Source: Serinus canaria (lineage: Eukaryota > Chordata > Aves > Passeriformes > Fringillidae). From it: DNA of 64,000 nucleotides. The stretch is taken from positions 51,709,994 to 51,773,993 of the forward strand of contig NC_066316.1 in NCBI RefSeq assembly GCF_022539315.1, in the 5' to 3' direction. Each line of letters starts with the position of its first letter. The first letter of the stretch is position 1. The position numbers and the translations under genes were made by a program. Positions 49,984-61,247 of the stretch are shown piece by piece. The notes beneath the pieces were generated by a model, which ran no database searches, was not told where the DNA came from, and saw nothing but the letters and a program-made list of their open reading frames with translations.

Positions 49984-52900
49984 AAATCAAGACACAAAAT
50001 TTGACCTGTAAACAGACAAAGCTTGAAGAATATAATTGACAAACCATAAAATAACCCCGCTATCTTGTGTTTTCAGGATGTCTTCACTGGACTTTAAAAT
50101 TGTGCTTATTCAGAATACTGACAGTAGCAGCCAGAAAAGACATTCCAACATTGCAGCCTCAGAAAGAAAATTCTGCAATTGACCTATCCTCTTATAAACA
50201 ATAAAAGATTTTGAATGCATTGTGGATCAAATGGAAGCTGCTTTGGATATTGGGTGTGTGTTGGAGTTGCTGGGTAAAGCACTTGATGAAAATGCAATAT
50301 TTTCTACTTTCACCTCACAGAATATTCTGTTACCCAAGAATTTAATCATAACAACTTCTTTAGTCTGTTTCCAGTGTATGTGTTAAAGAAATGTGTGCAT
50401 CTGTATGAATGGAGTTTACCAAGATCACCTATGTCTAGTTGTAACATTATTTTAACCCATGTCTGTACAGTTGGGTGGGAACTCAAGCTCCTACAAACCA
50501 CTCTTCCTCATTAAAAGATTTCCAGCTGTTTTCCCACTTATTTTTTGAACTACTTCCCAGAGAAGTGTGACATGTGTTTGCACAAGTGATACCTGGGAAG
50601 GTATTCAGCCATACAGCTCTTCAGTTTGTGCAGCCTGGTATTAAATCTAACTGCACCCATCGATTTACTCCAGCCGAGGATGGGATCCTCATTGTAGCAG
50701 TGCAGCAGAAGAACAGCTAGGAGCCAGCAGCCAGATCTTCTGGCTGGAGCAGACAGAAATGCAACATTCTTGATGACCATTCCTCCTGTAAATCCTAGCA
50801 TGTTTCGTGATGGAGCGTGATATGTGGATCCCAGATTGAAAAACATTAGGTTACATGCAGCAGCCTCACAAAAAAACCTCTCACCTGTTCCCAGCCTATC
50901 CCTTCCTTGACTTAATTATCTTTTTACTTACATGTATGCTAGCTTATGTGCTTATTGCACCCACCTGTATACCTACTAGTTAAAGCCTTTTAAACCAGCG
51001 TATCTAAACTGAGCTGTCAATACCTTTCTTTGTCCCAAACTTCTGCTACTCTGTGGAAAAAAAAAGTCCAACTCAAGCCAAAACTAGCAAGTCAATTCTG
51101 TTATTTTTATAAGATTATCACAGGAATGCCAATGAAAATATTCTTAAGTTACAATGGGTGTAACACAGGATTTTCACATTACCCCCTCCCTCTGGGGGAA
51201 ATCCATAACTTTGTCTACACTGTGAACTCCACTCATATGGGTCAGGGCTGATTTACCCAGTCAGTGTGTTTGTTTCCACTTCCATTTTCATTGGCACAAA
51301 CCCAAACAACTAAGGGGAAACAGGCAGTGCAGGGCCCCCACCCTGGCTCTGAACGTATTTTCTTCTATTGTAGCTGGTTCCCTTAATTTCCCAGATCAAT
51401 CAAAACCTGCTGGAGTCACTGCTGTGATAAAGTCAGCTGCTGTCAGGGAGTAGGATATCTGGGCTAGAGTGATCAAGAGGGGTCAGAGCTTTTTTGCTGG
51501 CAATGATAACCATACAGAAATAAATACCTAATGAATTCCAGCATAAAATGGGTCCTGGGGGCAATACAGAATATCTTAAAACACACTGAATCTCCAATGG
51601 TCTCTGTATTGTGCTGGTATCCTACTCAAGAGCTTCAGCTCTTACCTCTCCAAGACTATCATAAAGTTTTAGAGATCAGCACACAACAAATACTTTTAAT
51701 GTCAGTACTTGGATGACTCCTTTGAGGCCTGGATAGGATGCTAATCTTGAGAAGTCAAGATGTCAGTTCCCTGAAATGTCCTGTCCAAAGTGTCCACAGC
51801 CTGCATATGAATGGTACGTCTTAAAGCTGTGTAAAGTTCCAGTCCATCTGTGTGCTTAATGAAAGGATTAGCAGTCAAGCTGTAGCTTATATATTTATTT
51901 ATGAAAAAAATAAATAACATAATCTCTCTCAGTGTAGGACCATGTTACACAGTTGTGTCAAGAGGAAGTGCAAATCAGCTTCTGCTGATTTCTGGTTTGA
52001 GTTAACAACCTGCTACTGGATTTAGTAGTAGCTGGTTACTGCCTATGTTCATGGTAAATGCTTCCTGAGTCAGTAATTTACTATTCTCATGTCTGCTTTT
52101 CTAATCTTAACCTGATTTGAAAATTAAGCTTTGCTCTTCCTGATTTTTTTGTTACATTATTACTGCTACTGACCTCAAGTGTATCCTGAAAGATAATTTT
52201 GATTATCATGTTAGAAACAGGATGTAATGCCACCTGTTTCTCCCAGATTTCTGTGTAGTGTTGGAACATCAAAACTAATGAGAACTGCTCAATTGGCTCC
52301 TCTGAAAGATACACAAGATAGAGCCTTGTGCTCGGCCTCACGTGGCTTCTGCTCTCTGCCTCAGAGGCCATGCAAGTGCCTCCCTTCCAAAAACTGGGGT
52401 AGCTGCATCCAGGTTGCATGCTGGGAATGGCCTCTGACCTGTGCTGGCTGCTCATCTGTACCCAGGAAGGGCTTGGAGAAGACCTTGGCTGGCCTTGAGC
52501 TGCAGCCATACGGGCAGGAGACTGGGATTGTGTCCTCAACCAAGGTGGAGCTATTAGTGCTGTTCCTGGACAGTTGGTTAAGATTAATGTTAAACATAAG
52601 CCATGAGGTTTACAATTTCTTACAGTTATGCCTCATCAATTATTTAATGACTGGAGGGATTCAGAGTTCCTATTAGATACTTAGGAAAATGTCTGTGCAC
52701 TTTCCGAGTTTTATGTTCCCTGCTTTCATAGTTTGTAGGTCCGAGTTTCACAGGCTGGCATGGTTACGAAAAAGAAAATATTGTCTTTTATCAGTTTTCA
52801 ATTTGCCACATATATTTCATTAATTAAATGCTTTGTCCTTGACTTACAAAAGAGAGAAAATAATCAGTTCTAATTCCATGTGATGACAAATATAGCTTGC

Positions 52901-55900
52901 TAATAAACTGATAAGCAATATGGGCTAGAGCAACAGGAAGCAGAAATAATAAGTGGATTCAGAGACAACAATTACACTTTCATATAAGTCTCTATACTAG
53001 CCTGTGAGGAGATTTTTTTCCATTACATTTTATTATTCCTAGGTGTGCCAACCAGTTCATCCATTCAAAGCATATGTTGCAGGACATAATGCATCAGCAA
53101 ACGATGATGCAAGGCAAGCTGATAGGGCTGGCCAGGGCATAGAACGCTCTTTGTCTCCTGGCTTCAGTGGCCAAAACCAAATTGTTGAATTATTTTGTGA
53201 GAGCACAATCTTTTCTTTCATTGAATTATAAAAGACTCTGCCAGGGTTATGTGCTATTTCCAGTCAGGAATATGGAGGCTTTAAATTCTTGCTGGGTACA
53301 AGGAGTACTGTGAAGATGAGGCAATGGGAATGATGCAGAATGAGAGTCTGGACTGAGTTTTTAATAGTGCTTAAAATAGTGATTCCTCACAGATCAACCA
53401 AAAGACTCACATTTGAAAATGAAGAATAACACAGATACAAAAGATTCTTGCTAGCTACAACTTTATTGTACTTGTGCTCTGCAAAATACATCTGATTACA
53501 TGTTGCAGAAGAATAATGTAAAGTATTACTCATATAAAGCTTATAAAATTTTATTGTATAAAATATGATGGTTATATTACTGATGAGTCTGTGCAAGTGA
53601 TTTCACAGAAACACTTGTAATATTTATCCTGTTGGGAATTCTCTGTATTCTGCAGCTATTAATAATAAAAAAATATTTAGGACTCTTTTAAAAAAATATT
53701 TAAATTTTACTCAGTTCCATTTTTTGATGACCCACACTACACTGCCCGGGATTTTTATGACCTGCAGTTTGACTGTTCAGTGTTTGGAGAAATTAGAAAA
53801 AACTCAAGGGTGAATTGAAATATATTTCTCCACACCCAAACTGTCCAGCATCAAAGCCTGCTACCAATGCCTTTGCAGAGCTGAAAGTTAGTGTAACATC
53901 CTACTAACAAAGGGTGGGGGGATGGGTTTGAACCCTACACAGAGGAATAATGCTTATATTTTTGAGTGGGGAGGCAGGGAATAAAAGGAGATTTTTAGGA
54001 AGTTCATGGCTGACTTAGAATTAAACCTTACCTTTCCTGGTCTTTACGGATAAAGTAATTTGGTAAGGAAATTCAAAGTCTGGAAGGAACTATTTCATTG
54101 CAGTTTGGTGTAAAAAAATCAAACTCCTTCTCCCACCAAATTCAATCCACATTACTTAGTTACATGGAAACCACATTTCCATAAGCATCCTTTGTGTTTG
54201 AGAGTGGATCTCTCTCCCTGAATGGGTGTTTGCCAATGTTGGTCCAGTGGTTACTCCTTTCATTGAAAGGCAAAGAAAATGGTCAGACCTGGAGAGGATG
54301 GCACAGCCTTCCTCGCTGTTCAGGTCTGTGCGGTGCCTCCCTTGTGGTTTTCAGACAGCAGCAGTAAGGGAGTCATGCTCTCCCATTCAGCCTTGAGGGG
54401 GCTGCAGGGCTGAAGACAGGACTGCAAAGCTTCAAATACAGAACTCAAAGACACCATTGTGCAGAAAAGGACTTTAAACAGTTGCTGAATTTTAAGTCCG
54501 TGCTTAAATTCAAAGCATATCTGTGAAGTTATAGGATTTGCTCAACACTTTTGGAAATTTAGAGCTGTTGTAGAAATGTTTTAGAAACTTTAGGAATGTT
54601 GTAGAAACATTGTAGAAATGCTAAAGTAGATATTGCTCCATATGATGGTTACAAATCCGGGGGTATCTACATTTATACACAATCACAGTCATATTTCCAA
54701 GCAGTAGACCTCAACATTGTTTGTGAAGGAACAAACTTTTGTACACATCAGAATGAGTCTTACATCCTTTCTGTTTATTGCAGAGATAACCCTTTATTTT
54801 ATTTTTAAATCTGAATGTTTAAACAGAATTAGGGTTGTCTGTTTAACTTGACAATTACAGTAGCTGCAAACATTAAGTTAGGTGTGGTCCGTAGTAATTT
54901 TTATCAGCACAGTGTAGCAGAATAAAGATCTTTTTGAAAGATCATACAGCTTCTGCAATTTGGAAAGTAAATAAAGAAGCAAAAATAAACCTGCCACATC
55001 TCCTCATTTGAACTTTCCCAGACTAAGCTCGATCAAAGTGTGGGATGCACAGAGAGCAGAGTACATGGTTTGGTCTGCAGAGGCTCCAGAAGAGTGCTGG
55101 GCTTCCTGTTTTGCATAAGCAAATTGAAGAGGTTTTATCTCATTACTAGCATAAATGTGAGTAAGCAGAGCAGAATATTACTTTATGTTCAGAGTGAATG
55201 GTGGGACATTTCTCTGCAATAAATATGCTCCCACTTTGCATATGCACATTCTTCTAGATCTACAGATTGCCTTTACGTTCAAAATTACATTTGAGGTGAA
55301 GATAAGCTACTGTCCAAGCCTATGCCATAGGATAGCTGTTTTTGGTTTTGTGTTTGTGTCTTGCTGGAATAACATGGGTTTGTTTGTTCTGTAGCCATTC
55401 CAGCCCACCCACATCTTGGTGGTTTGGCCCTTCTGCTTGTCTGCAGGTGTGCCCATTGCTGACCTCATTCACCCATCTATTTGCAGTCATAAATACATCT
55501 AACCTAATGTTTGGCCATATTTGTGTTGTGATATCCTTGAAATAGAAAAACCCCTGAACAATTAATTGCTTCTTACAAAGGAAAACTTTAATCCACTGTA
55601 GTTCGTTGAACTAGGTAGATTTTTTTATGCTGTGACACGTAATGATTGTAAATTTTCTCTTTTATTTTGGGCTTCTCCACACACTTGAAAGTGCCTCTGC
55701 TGTTTCTCCTGCCTATTCTTTCTCAGTTCAAATGACCATCTTTGTTAGTACTGCTTTTAAAAAAAATATGTAGAGTGCTTAAAAATTCTCAGATGTCAAC
55801 ATGAAAGCAAATTATAATTAATTCTGCACTGCTTTTTTGTGTCTAAAGTGCTAGGCGCTCTAGCTAAGATTTTATGTGGCTTAGAATTGGCCTAATTCTG

Positions 55901-58736
55901 TCAGGCAGGGGAGATTTTGTTGTTCACTTGAATATGATTAGAGTTTACATAAAATATTTGGGTTTTCTTTCTGAAAATTCAATTCCAGAGCTACATCGAT
56001 TTATTTCAGGATGTTTTCATATAAAAATTTATTATCCACAGACAGAAATAGATTTAATTTTTATGCCAGAATGAAATCCAGGAGCATTCTGTTTTATGAG
56101 GGAACCTTTTAATGTAGTAAAAAAAAAAATATTGGTAGTGTTAATACAACCCACGCCAGTTGTCATTGGTATCCTGTGCTACTGCCTAAGCATGTGGAGT
56201 CGTTTACACTGCTGTCAGGTGGGAAACTCTGTGTGCTTCAGCTGTGAAAAGAAAGTTCCAGTGCAAAGCATAACTTAGTGTGAAAAAAACCTGGATAATG
56301 CACAACCTGCAAGTACGGGCTTTTTTCCCCACAGTGACCTTGTTTTCATTTGATCCTAACCTTCACAAAATTTGGGTCTTTAGGGCTGAAATAGACAGTG
56401 TTCCAAAACGGATTGCTTTTGCACTCTTGTAAAAATTCTTGGCTGAACAAAATTTGTTGTCCAGCACTTCACCACGGCTGGATAAGTGCAGAAATGAAAG
56501 CAGGTGGAGAGGTAGAGGTCAAAACTCATGCCTGAGAAAGAAATGCTGAGTATAATAGGACAAAATACAGGTTTAAGGGGTAAACAATGACAATGGAGAG
56601 AAGTAGAAAAGTGTGAGAAATTAGAGGAAAATGTGAATATTACCACAGATTTTGGAGGCAAATGCTGGAATGTGTTAGGTATTCAAGAAGAAAAAGAGAA
56701 GTACATACATATGGGATAAGATTATATCAAGACTGTTTCCTTCCCAAATCCACAGTTAGGCATTGTAGCTCTGTGTCTGGCTGTGGGCTTTAGCTTCCCA
56801 AAAATGACTCATGAAAGTCGCTTTTGAAATTGTGTATATCAGTACTTGCAGTTGTCTTGATGAGTTCATATGGTGCAATTCAGTGCTAGGACTCTAAAGA
56901 GGCAAAATCAGTGGACAGAACAAGCTGGACAATTAATTTTGTTTCATAGGATATGAGGTTTGCATATACACATGGTTGTGTGGTGCAATCATTAATGAGT
57001 CAGATATGTTTTCCTTAGCCCCTCAGTATTAGGGCAGTCATCAGATGATTGAGCATGGTGCAGGAAGGATTAGGAAAGGGTATTTTCTGCCTCACACAAG
57101 TTAAATGGTATATATGTAAAACAGTCAGCGAGATCCTAGAAGAGAGGGAATGGTTTCATGGTTAGGAAAACTGGCAACTGTGAAAATGGGATTCTATTCC
57201 TGTTTTTACTGATAAGTTCTTATCAAAAGTGGTCAAATTGCTTTGACCAAAATTTTCGGTTGGGCACTAAATACTCATTTTTGGATTTTCTACAGTGGGC
57301 TAGATTGTCAAAGTGCTCTACGAGCTACAGTTTAAAGTCATTGGTAGTGTGCTTTGCACATATAAAACCCTGTACAAATACAAGGCAGTTAAGGAAAATC
57401 AGTAGTTTTATTTCATTTGTGAGGAACCAAAAATCTGTGGAAAGTTGTTCCATTTTTGCCCATTATCTCCACGCCATGATAGGAAAAAGCCATTTCCCCT
57501 ACAGTCTATTCCACTTCTGAAATCAATTAACATTTTTTAATCACTTAGATAACTTTGGTGAAAGCTCTAACTAGCTCCAGAGGAATTTGTTAATTTCCCT
57601 TTTCAGTTTAGTGTTGAAGTGTCATACTAAATAGTTCAATATTCTTTTACCATGGGAGGTATGAGTATGATGCAGAAAAAAAATTGATACCATACTCCAG
57701 TGTATGCTCATGATGGAAACAAATTAATTGCCCAGTGAAGCTTTCAGTTTAGGAAATGTTGAAATTAAGTCCTTGATTTCACTGTTTGAAAGGGGTGCTC
57801 ATTTTGGTTTGGGAAAGAATGGAGGAGGAGAAAGAGAAAGGCCTTTATTGTACAAAATATATTTAGACAGTGAATTTCCTTTGGTCTATGGTGGTGAAAA
57901 TTACTTGATAGGCAGATTCTGGATATGTGGGGCTCCTAACCAGGAATATCATAGCTAAATTTGCTCCCATTAAAATCAATAAAATATCTTGGACTGCTTC
58001 TAGAAATGTTTGTGGTGTGTATTGCAACAAGAATTCATTCTCCACTGTTCAGAACTGCTCTGGGCCAATGGGATTGCAAAATATCTGTCAACTTTGGCTG
58101 ACAGCCTAACGTTGCCACAGCAATTTTTCTCTTTAATGAGTAAAATAGGTGATGTTTATAGAAAAATAACTGTCTCATGAGAAGCTGTGCAAAACGTTCC
58201 ATTTAAAACCATTCTGTTTATATATAGTTTTGTTGTTTGTTTTCTTTTCTTTTTACTTACTACTGTGGACATTTGCATGAAAACAGGATATTTCTCCTTC
58301 AAATTGCAGTCATGGACAGAATAGCTACTATACCAAAATGGAGCCAACCCACTTAAAACAAAAACCCAACCATTTTACTTACCAAATCTCTTTCTTCTGT
58401 GCATGCAGAGTTTCGAGCACTTATTTTTCTATCTAAATTTAGGAGCTGGTTTTTTGCATTAGTTCTGTAAAATCAACAAAACAATATGGATGTAATAAAG
58501 TGAGAATACATTTCTGCAAATATTAAATTATTAAAAATAATAAATAGCATTTATGTTTTAATATTTACGGTGACATCAGGGATAAGAGTATTTTTTTGTT
58601 ATATGTACTGGATTTTTCTTTTTACACAGCCTAGGAACAATGATAAATACGAGAGAGAGAGAGAAATAGAAAAGCTGAGTCCTGGTTTTGGTTGCTGATG
58701 ATCAATAGAATTAATAAACACAAAGAACATCAGAGT

Positions 58737-58849
58737 TCTCTCTGATGGACAAATTTGACTTTTCCAGTCTCAGGTTGAGTGTAATATTCCAAATCATCTC
58801 TCTGATGGACAAATTTGACTTTTCCAGTCTCAGGTTGAGTGTAATATTC
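58737..58849. repeat. 60-bp-period direct duplication
   Basis: The 53 bases at 58737-58789 recur without mismatch at 58797-58849. The period is 60 bases, with seven intervening bases between the copies. Perfect identity points to a recent duplication or to an assembly artefact. It lies in ADGRG6 intron 2. Confidence 0.95.
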
Positions 58850-58955
58850 TACCAATTAGGGACATACACTTTTACTGACAAGTAGCATATTTTCTCTGGT
58901 TTGGCAATGTCTTGTAATGCCCTTAAGATTACTTTAGGTGTTCCAGGATCAACCA

Positions 58956-58997
58956 GTGGACATTAACACAAGTGTACATTAACAGTGTACATTAACA
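58956..58997. repeat. 13-bp repeat, three copies
   Basis: GTGTACATTAACA occurs twice in direct tandem (58972-58984 and 58985-58997). A third copy with one mismatch lies three bases upstream (58956-58968). It is close to the 60-bp duplication that ends at 58849. Confidence 0.85.
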
Positions 58998-60905
58998 CCC
59001 ATGTTCCTGTATGTATTTACATCACTTAAGACCTTAGTCCCTGGCTTCTGGTCTGTCTGAGTGCCCAAGGAAACTTCTCAACTGCCCAGAGAGCTCTGTG
59101 TCATTTGTTTCTCTGGCAGGAATGAGAAGGAGAGTGAGTAAGGTGTGCTGCCAAATCCCCAGCCCCTGTAAGCCCTCATCCTGGCAATCAGGACCCTGGA
59201 TCACAGAGCCTTCCAGCTGGAGGCTGCTCCAGCCAGAGCCATCTTACAGGGGCTCTGCCCTGCAGGGGCTCACTTGCCCTGGACTGGGAGACAGCCTGCA
59301 GTGGCTTGTGGCACACAGCATGCTTTTCCTGCTCCTCCTCCTCTCAGTCTAAGGTGCTTCTCTGAAAGCTTATACCTATCTGTGCAAAATCCACTGGATG
59401 AAGCTGTCATCTGTTTGTACAACTGCAGGATTTATAATCACTAATAAGTAAATATTCCCTCTCTGGTTAATAAATGAAACACCAGGGTTGCAGTGCAGGT
59501 GAGCATACTCCTCTGACTGCAAAGATTTGCAGGGAAATTAAAAATGGGCAGGCTTTTGTTTGTACTTCACACGTCTAGTTTATGAATTCCAGGAGCACCA
59601 CTGCTTTCCACGGCTACCTGTAAATCTTTCAGACAACATTTTTTTCTCACTTGAACAAAGAAGTGTCCCACTGAGCTTTCCTAGTGTAACCAGCCTGCAT
59701 TTGGCTCTGAGAGCCCAAACAGTCTCTTTGCTTCATTGGGGCCATATGAATTCGTGCTTTGCAAATAAAAATGATAAAAACTTTGTAAGAGATACCTCTC
59801 AACTGGCTCTTTGGAGGAATTAGTTGCATTTATTCCTATTTTATAACTGTTCTGTGTGTAATTTACACTCAGCAACTTTTTAGGTTGTGTTTAGTTTGAG
59901 CAACTAATAATTCATGGTTTTTCATCCTTGTAGGATTTGACACGGGGTTGTGGCTTGATGAAATGTTTGCAAAGTAATTCAGCATAAATGGGCCAGTTAG
60001 TTTCTTTGGTTATCTCTTGGTGATATTCAGCTGCCACCTATTTTGTTCAGTGCTGCTTTTGCAAACTGTTACAGATTTCAGCAGCAGGCAGTTCACGGTA
60101 ATTATATCATATAATACATTAAGTAAATATATGATAAATGAGCAAATGTTAACCAAACAAGAATGCAACCCTGGGCACTCACTGGGCTTGAAATTCTCAT
60201 GGGTAAACACAGCAGGTGAGCAAAGGAGTATGACAAATAGGGTAAGAATTTCTTACAGCCTGACTGCCACAAATATGTCAATGGAGCTGAGTCAGCATGG
60301 GAAGGACACAGTAATTTACTGTTGATTCAAAAGCCAGTAGCTCACTGCTACCCTTCTGGGTGATGTGGAATGCATCAGCTGGAAATGCAGATGACTAACC
60401 TTCAGGGACTGCTGCTTCTGCTGCTCTTCAGCCCAACTCTTGTGCTGCTCCTTTCCAGAGACACTTCTCTGGAAACAACAGCATGTCATAGAGCAGTTGG
60501 GATAACTTACAGTCCCACCAGCAGCCAAAAAATGTGAATGATACCAGTAATCTTTTAAGAAGTTGCAGTTTTACAATTTGCCTTTCTGAACTGAAAACCA
60601 TTGCTTTCACTTTGCCTTTATCAGGCCAATATACGTGGTAAATATATACATATATAATGTGTACAAATTATTGTTTAGCAATATAATTTATATTTCTTTG
60701 CTACAGGATTTCTTACATAAAATATGCTTTTCCTATGCTATTCCTCCAACATTTTCCCCACTAGAAACAAAGCCTTTTTCTGCCTTTCTTCCTCCCATCT
60801 CTATTTTTCTGCATAGACATACATTTAGTTCTTGTGTTGATGGTTACTTTACTCTTAAGTTACGTCTCTGCCTGACCTCCAGCTTTTCTCTGTTTCCATT
60901 GTCAG

Positions 60906-61247
60906 CTCATGGATGCTATGACTGTAGGACTGTGCTAACTGACCCCTCTGGAGTTTTCACTTCGCCCTGCTTCCCCAGTGACTATCCCAACAGCCAAGCG
61001 TGCAAGTGGATCATCCGAGCGCCTCATGGATTTATCATCCAGCTAACATTTATTGATTTCGACATTGAAGAAGCTCCGGGCTGCATTTATGATTCACTGA
61101 CATTAGACAATGGAGAAAGCCCAATGAACCTTTGTGGCATCACTGCCAAAGGATTATCCTATAATTCTACCGGAAATGAAATGATTGTGTCATTTAAAAG
61201 CGACTTCAGTATCCAAAAGAAAGGTTTTAATGCCAGCTATGTACGAA
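60906..61247 (+). CDS. ADGRG6: ADGRG6 exon 3, CUB domain
   Basis: The exon starts after TTGTCAG and ends before GTAAGTAAGT. It is 342 bases with phase-1 introns on both sides, the usual shape of a CUB module. It encodes residues 35-148 and the first base of 149. Cysteines at 41, 67, 94 and 111 are placed as in CUB domains, with extra Cys38 and Cys56 that also occur in the human protein as I recall it. The core [15 protein letters not shown] lies at 85-99 and [13 protein letters not shown] at 133-145. Glu89, Asp97 and Asp134 fit the calcium site described for the Gpr126 CUB domain. Sequons are N121-S-T and N143-A-S. The domain sits at the tip of the extracellular region and is reported to help set closed or open receptor conformations. 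Similarity to human GPR126 is high throughout. In genomic DNA the frame continues upstream into intron 2 to about 60635; that part is not exon. Confidence 0.95.

Larger units (their letters stand above)
24688..60905 (+). other. ADGRG6: ADGRG6 intron 2 (about 36.2 kb)
   Basis: This phase-1 intron runs from GTAAGTCA at 24688 to TTGTCAG ending at 60905. A pyrimidine-rich tract (about 60883-60903) precedes the acceptor. No further coding exon is recognisable; the longest open frames (about 150 codons near 52087-52676) overlap on opposite strands and resemble no known protein. Contents that can be named are a decayed LINE reverse-transcriptase fragment on the minus strand (about 40490-40990), two MIR-like relics, local tandem duplications at 27571, 58737 and 58956, an 11-bp hairpin at 48062-48088, a 19-base T run at 49965-49983, an (ATA)n-type repeat near 36236-36258 and a GA repeat near 58651. 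GC-rich but CpG-poor patches lie at about 52330-52530 and 59090-59340. Confidence 0.8.

Noticed and set aside
50550..50846. A 98-codon minus-strand open frame with some hydrophobic stretches
   Set aside because: No match that I recognise and no splice or promoter context.
52087..52676. Two overlapping open frames of about 150 codons on opposite strands
   Set aside because: Neither resembles a known protein, both end arbitrarily, and they lie deep in intron 2 in a GC-richer patch.
59098..59352. An 84-codon + strand frame ending in a Leu-rich stretch
   Set aside because: GC-rich intronic patch, no family resemblance, no supporting exon structure.
60635..60905. Upstream extension of the CUB frame to an ATG at 60635
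   Set aside because: A good acceptor at 60904-60905 and homology both begin at 60906. The upstream part is AT-rich and includes the pyrimidine tract, so it is intron read-through.
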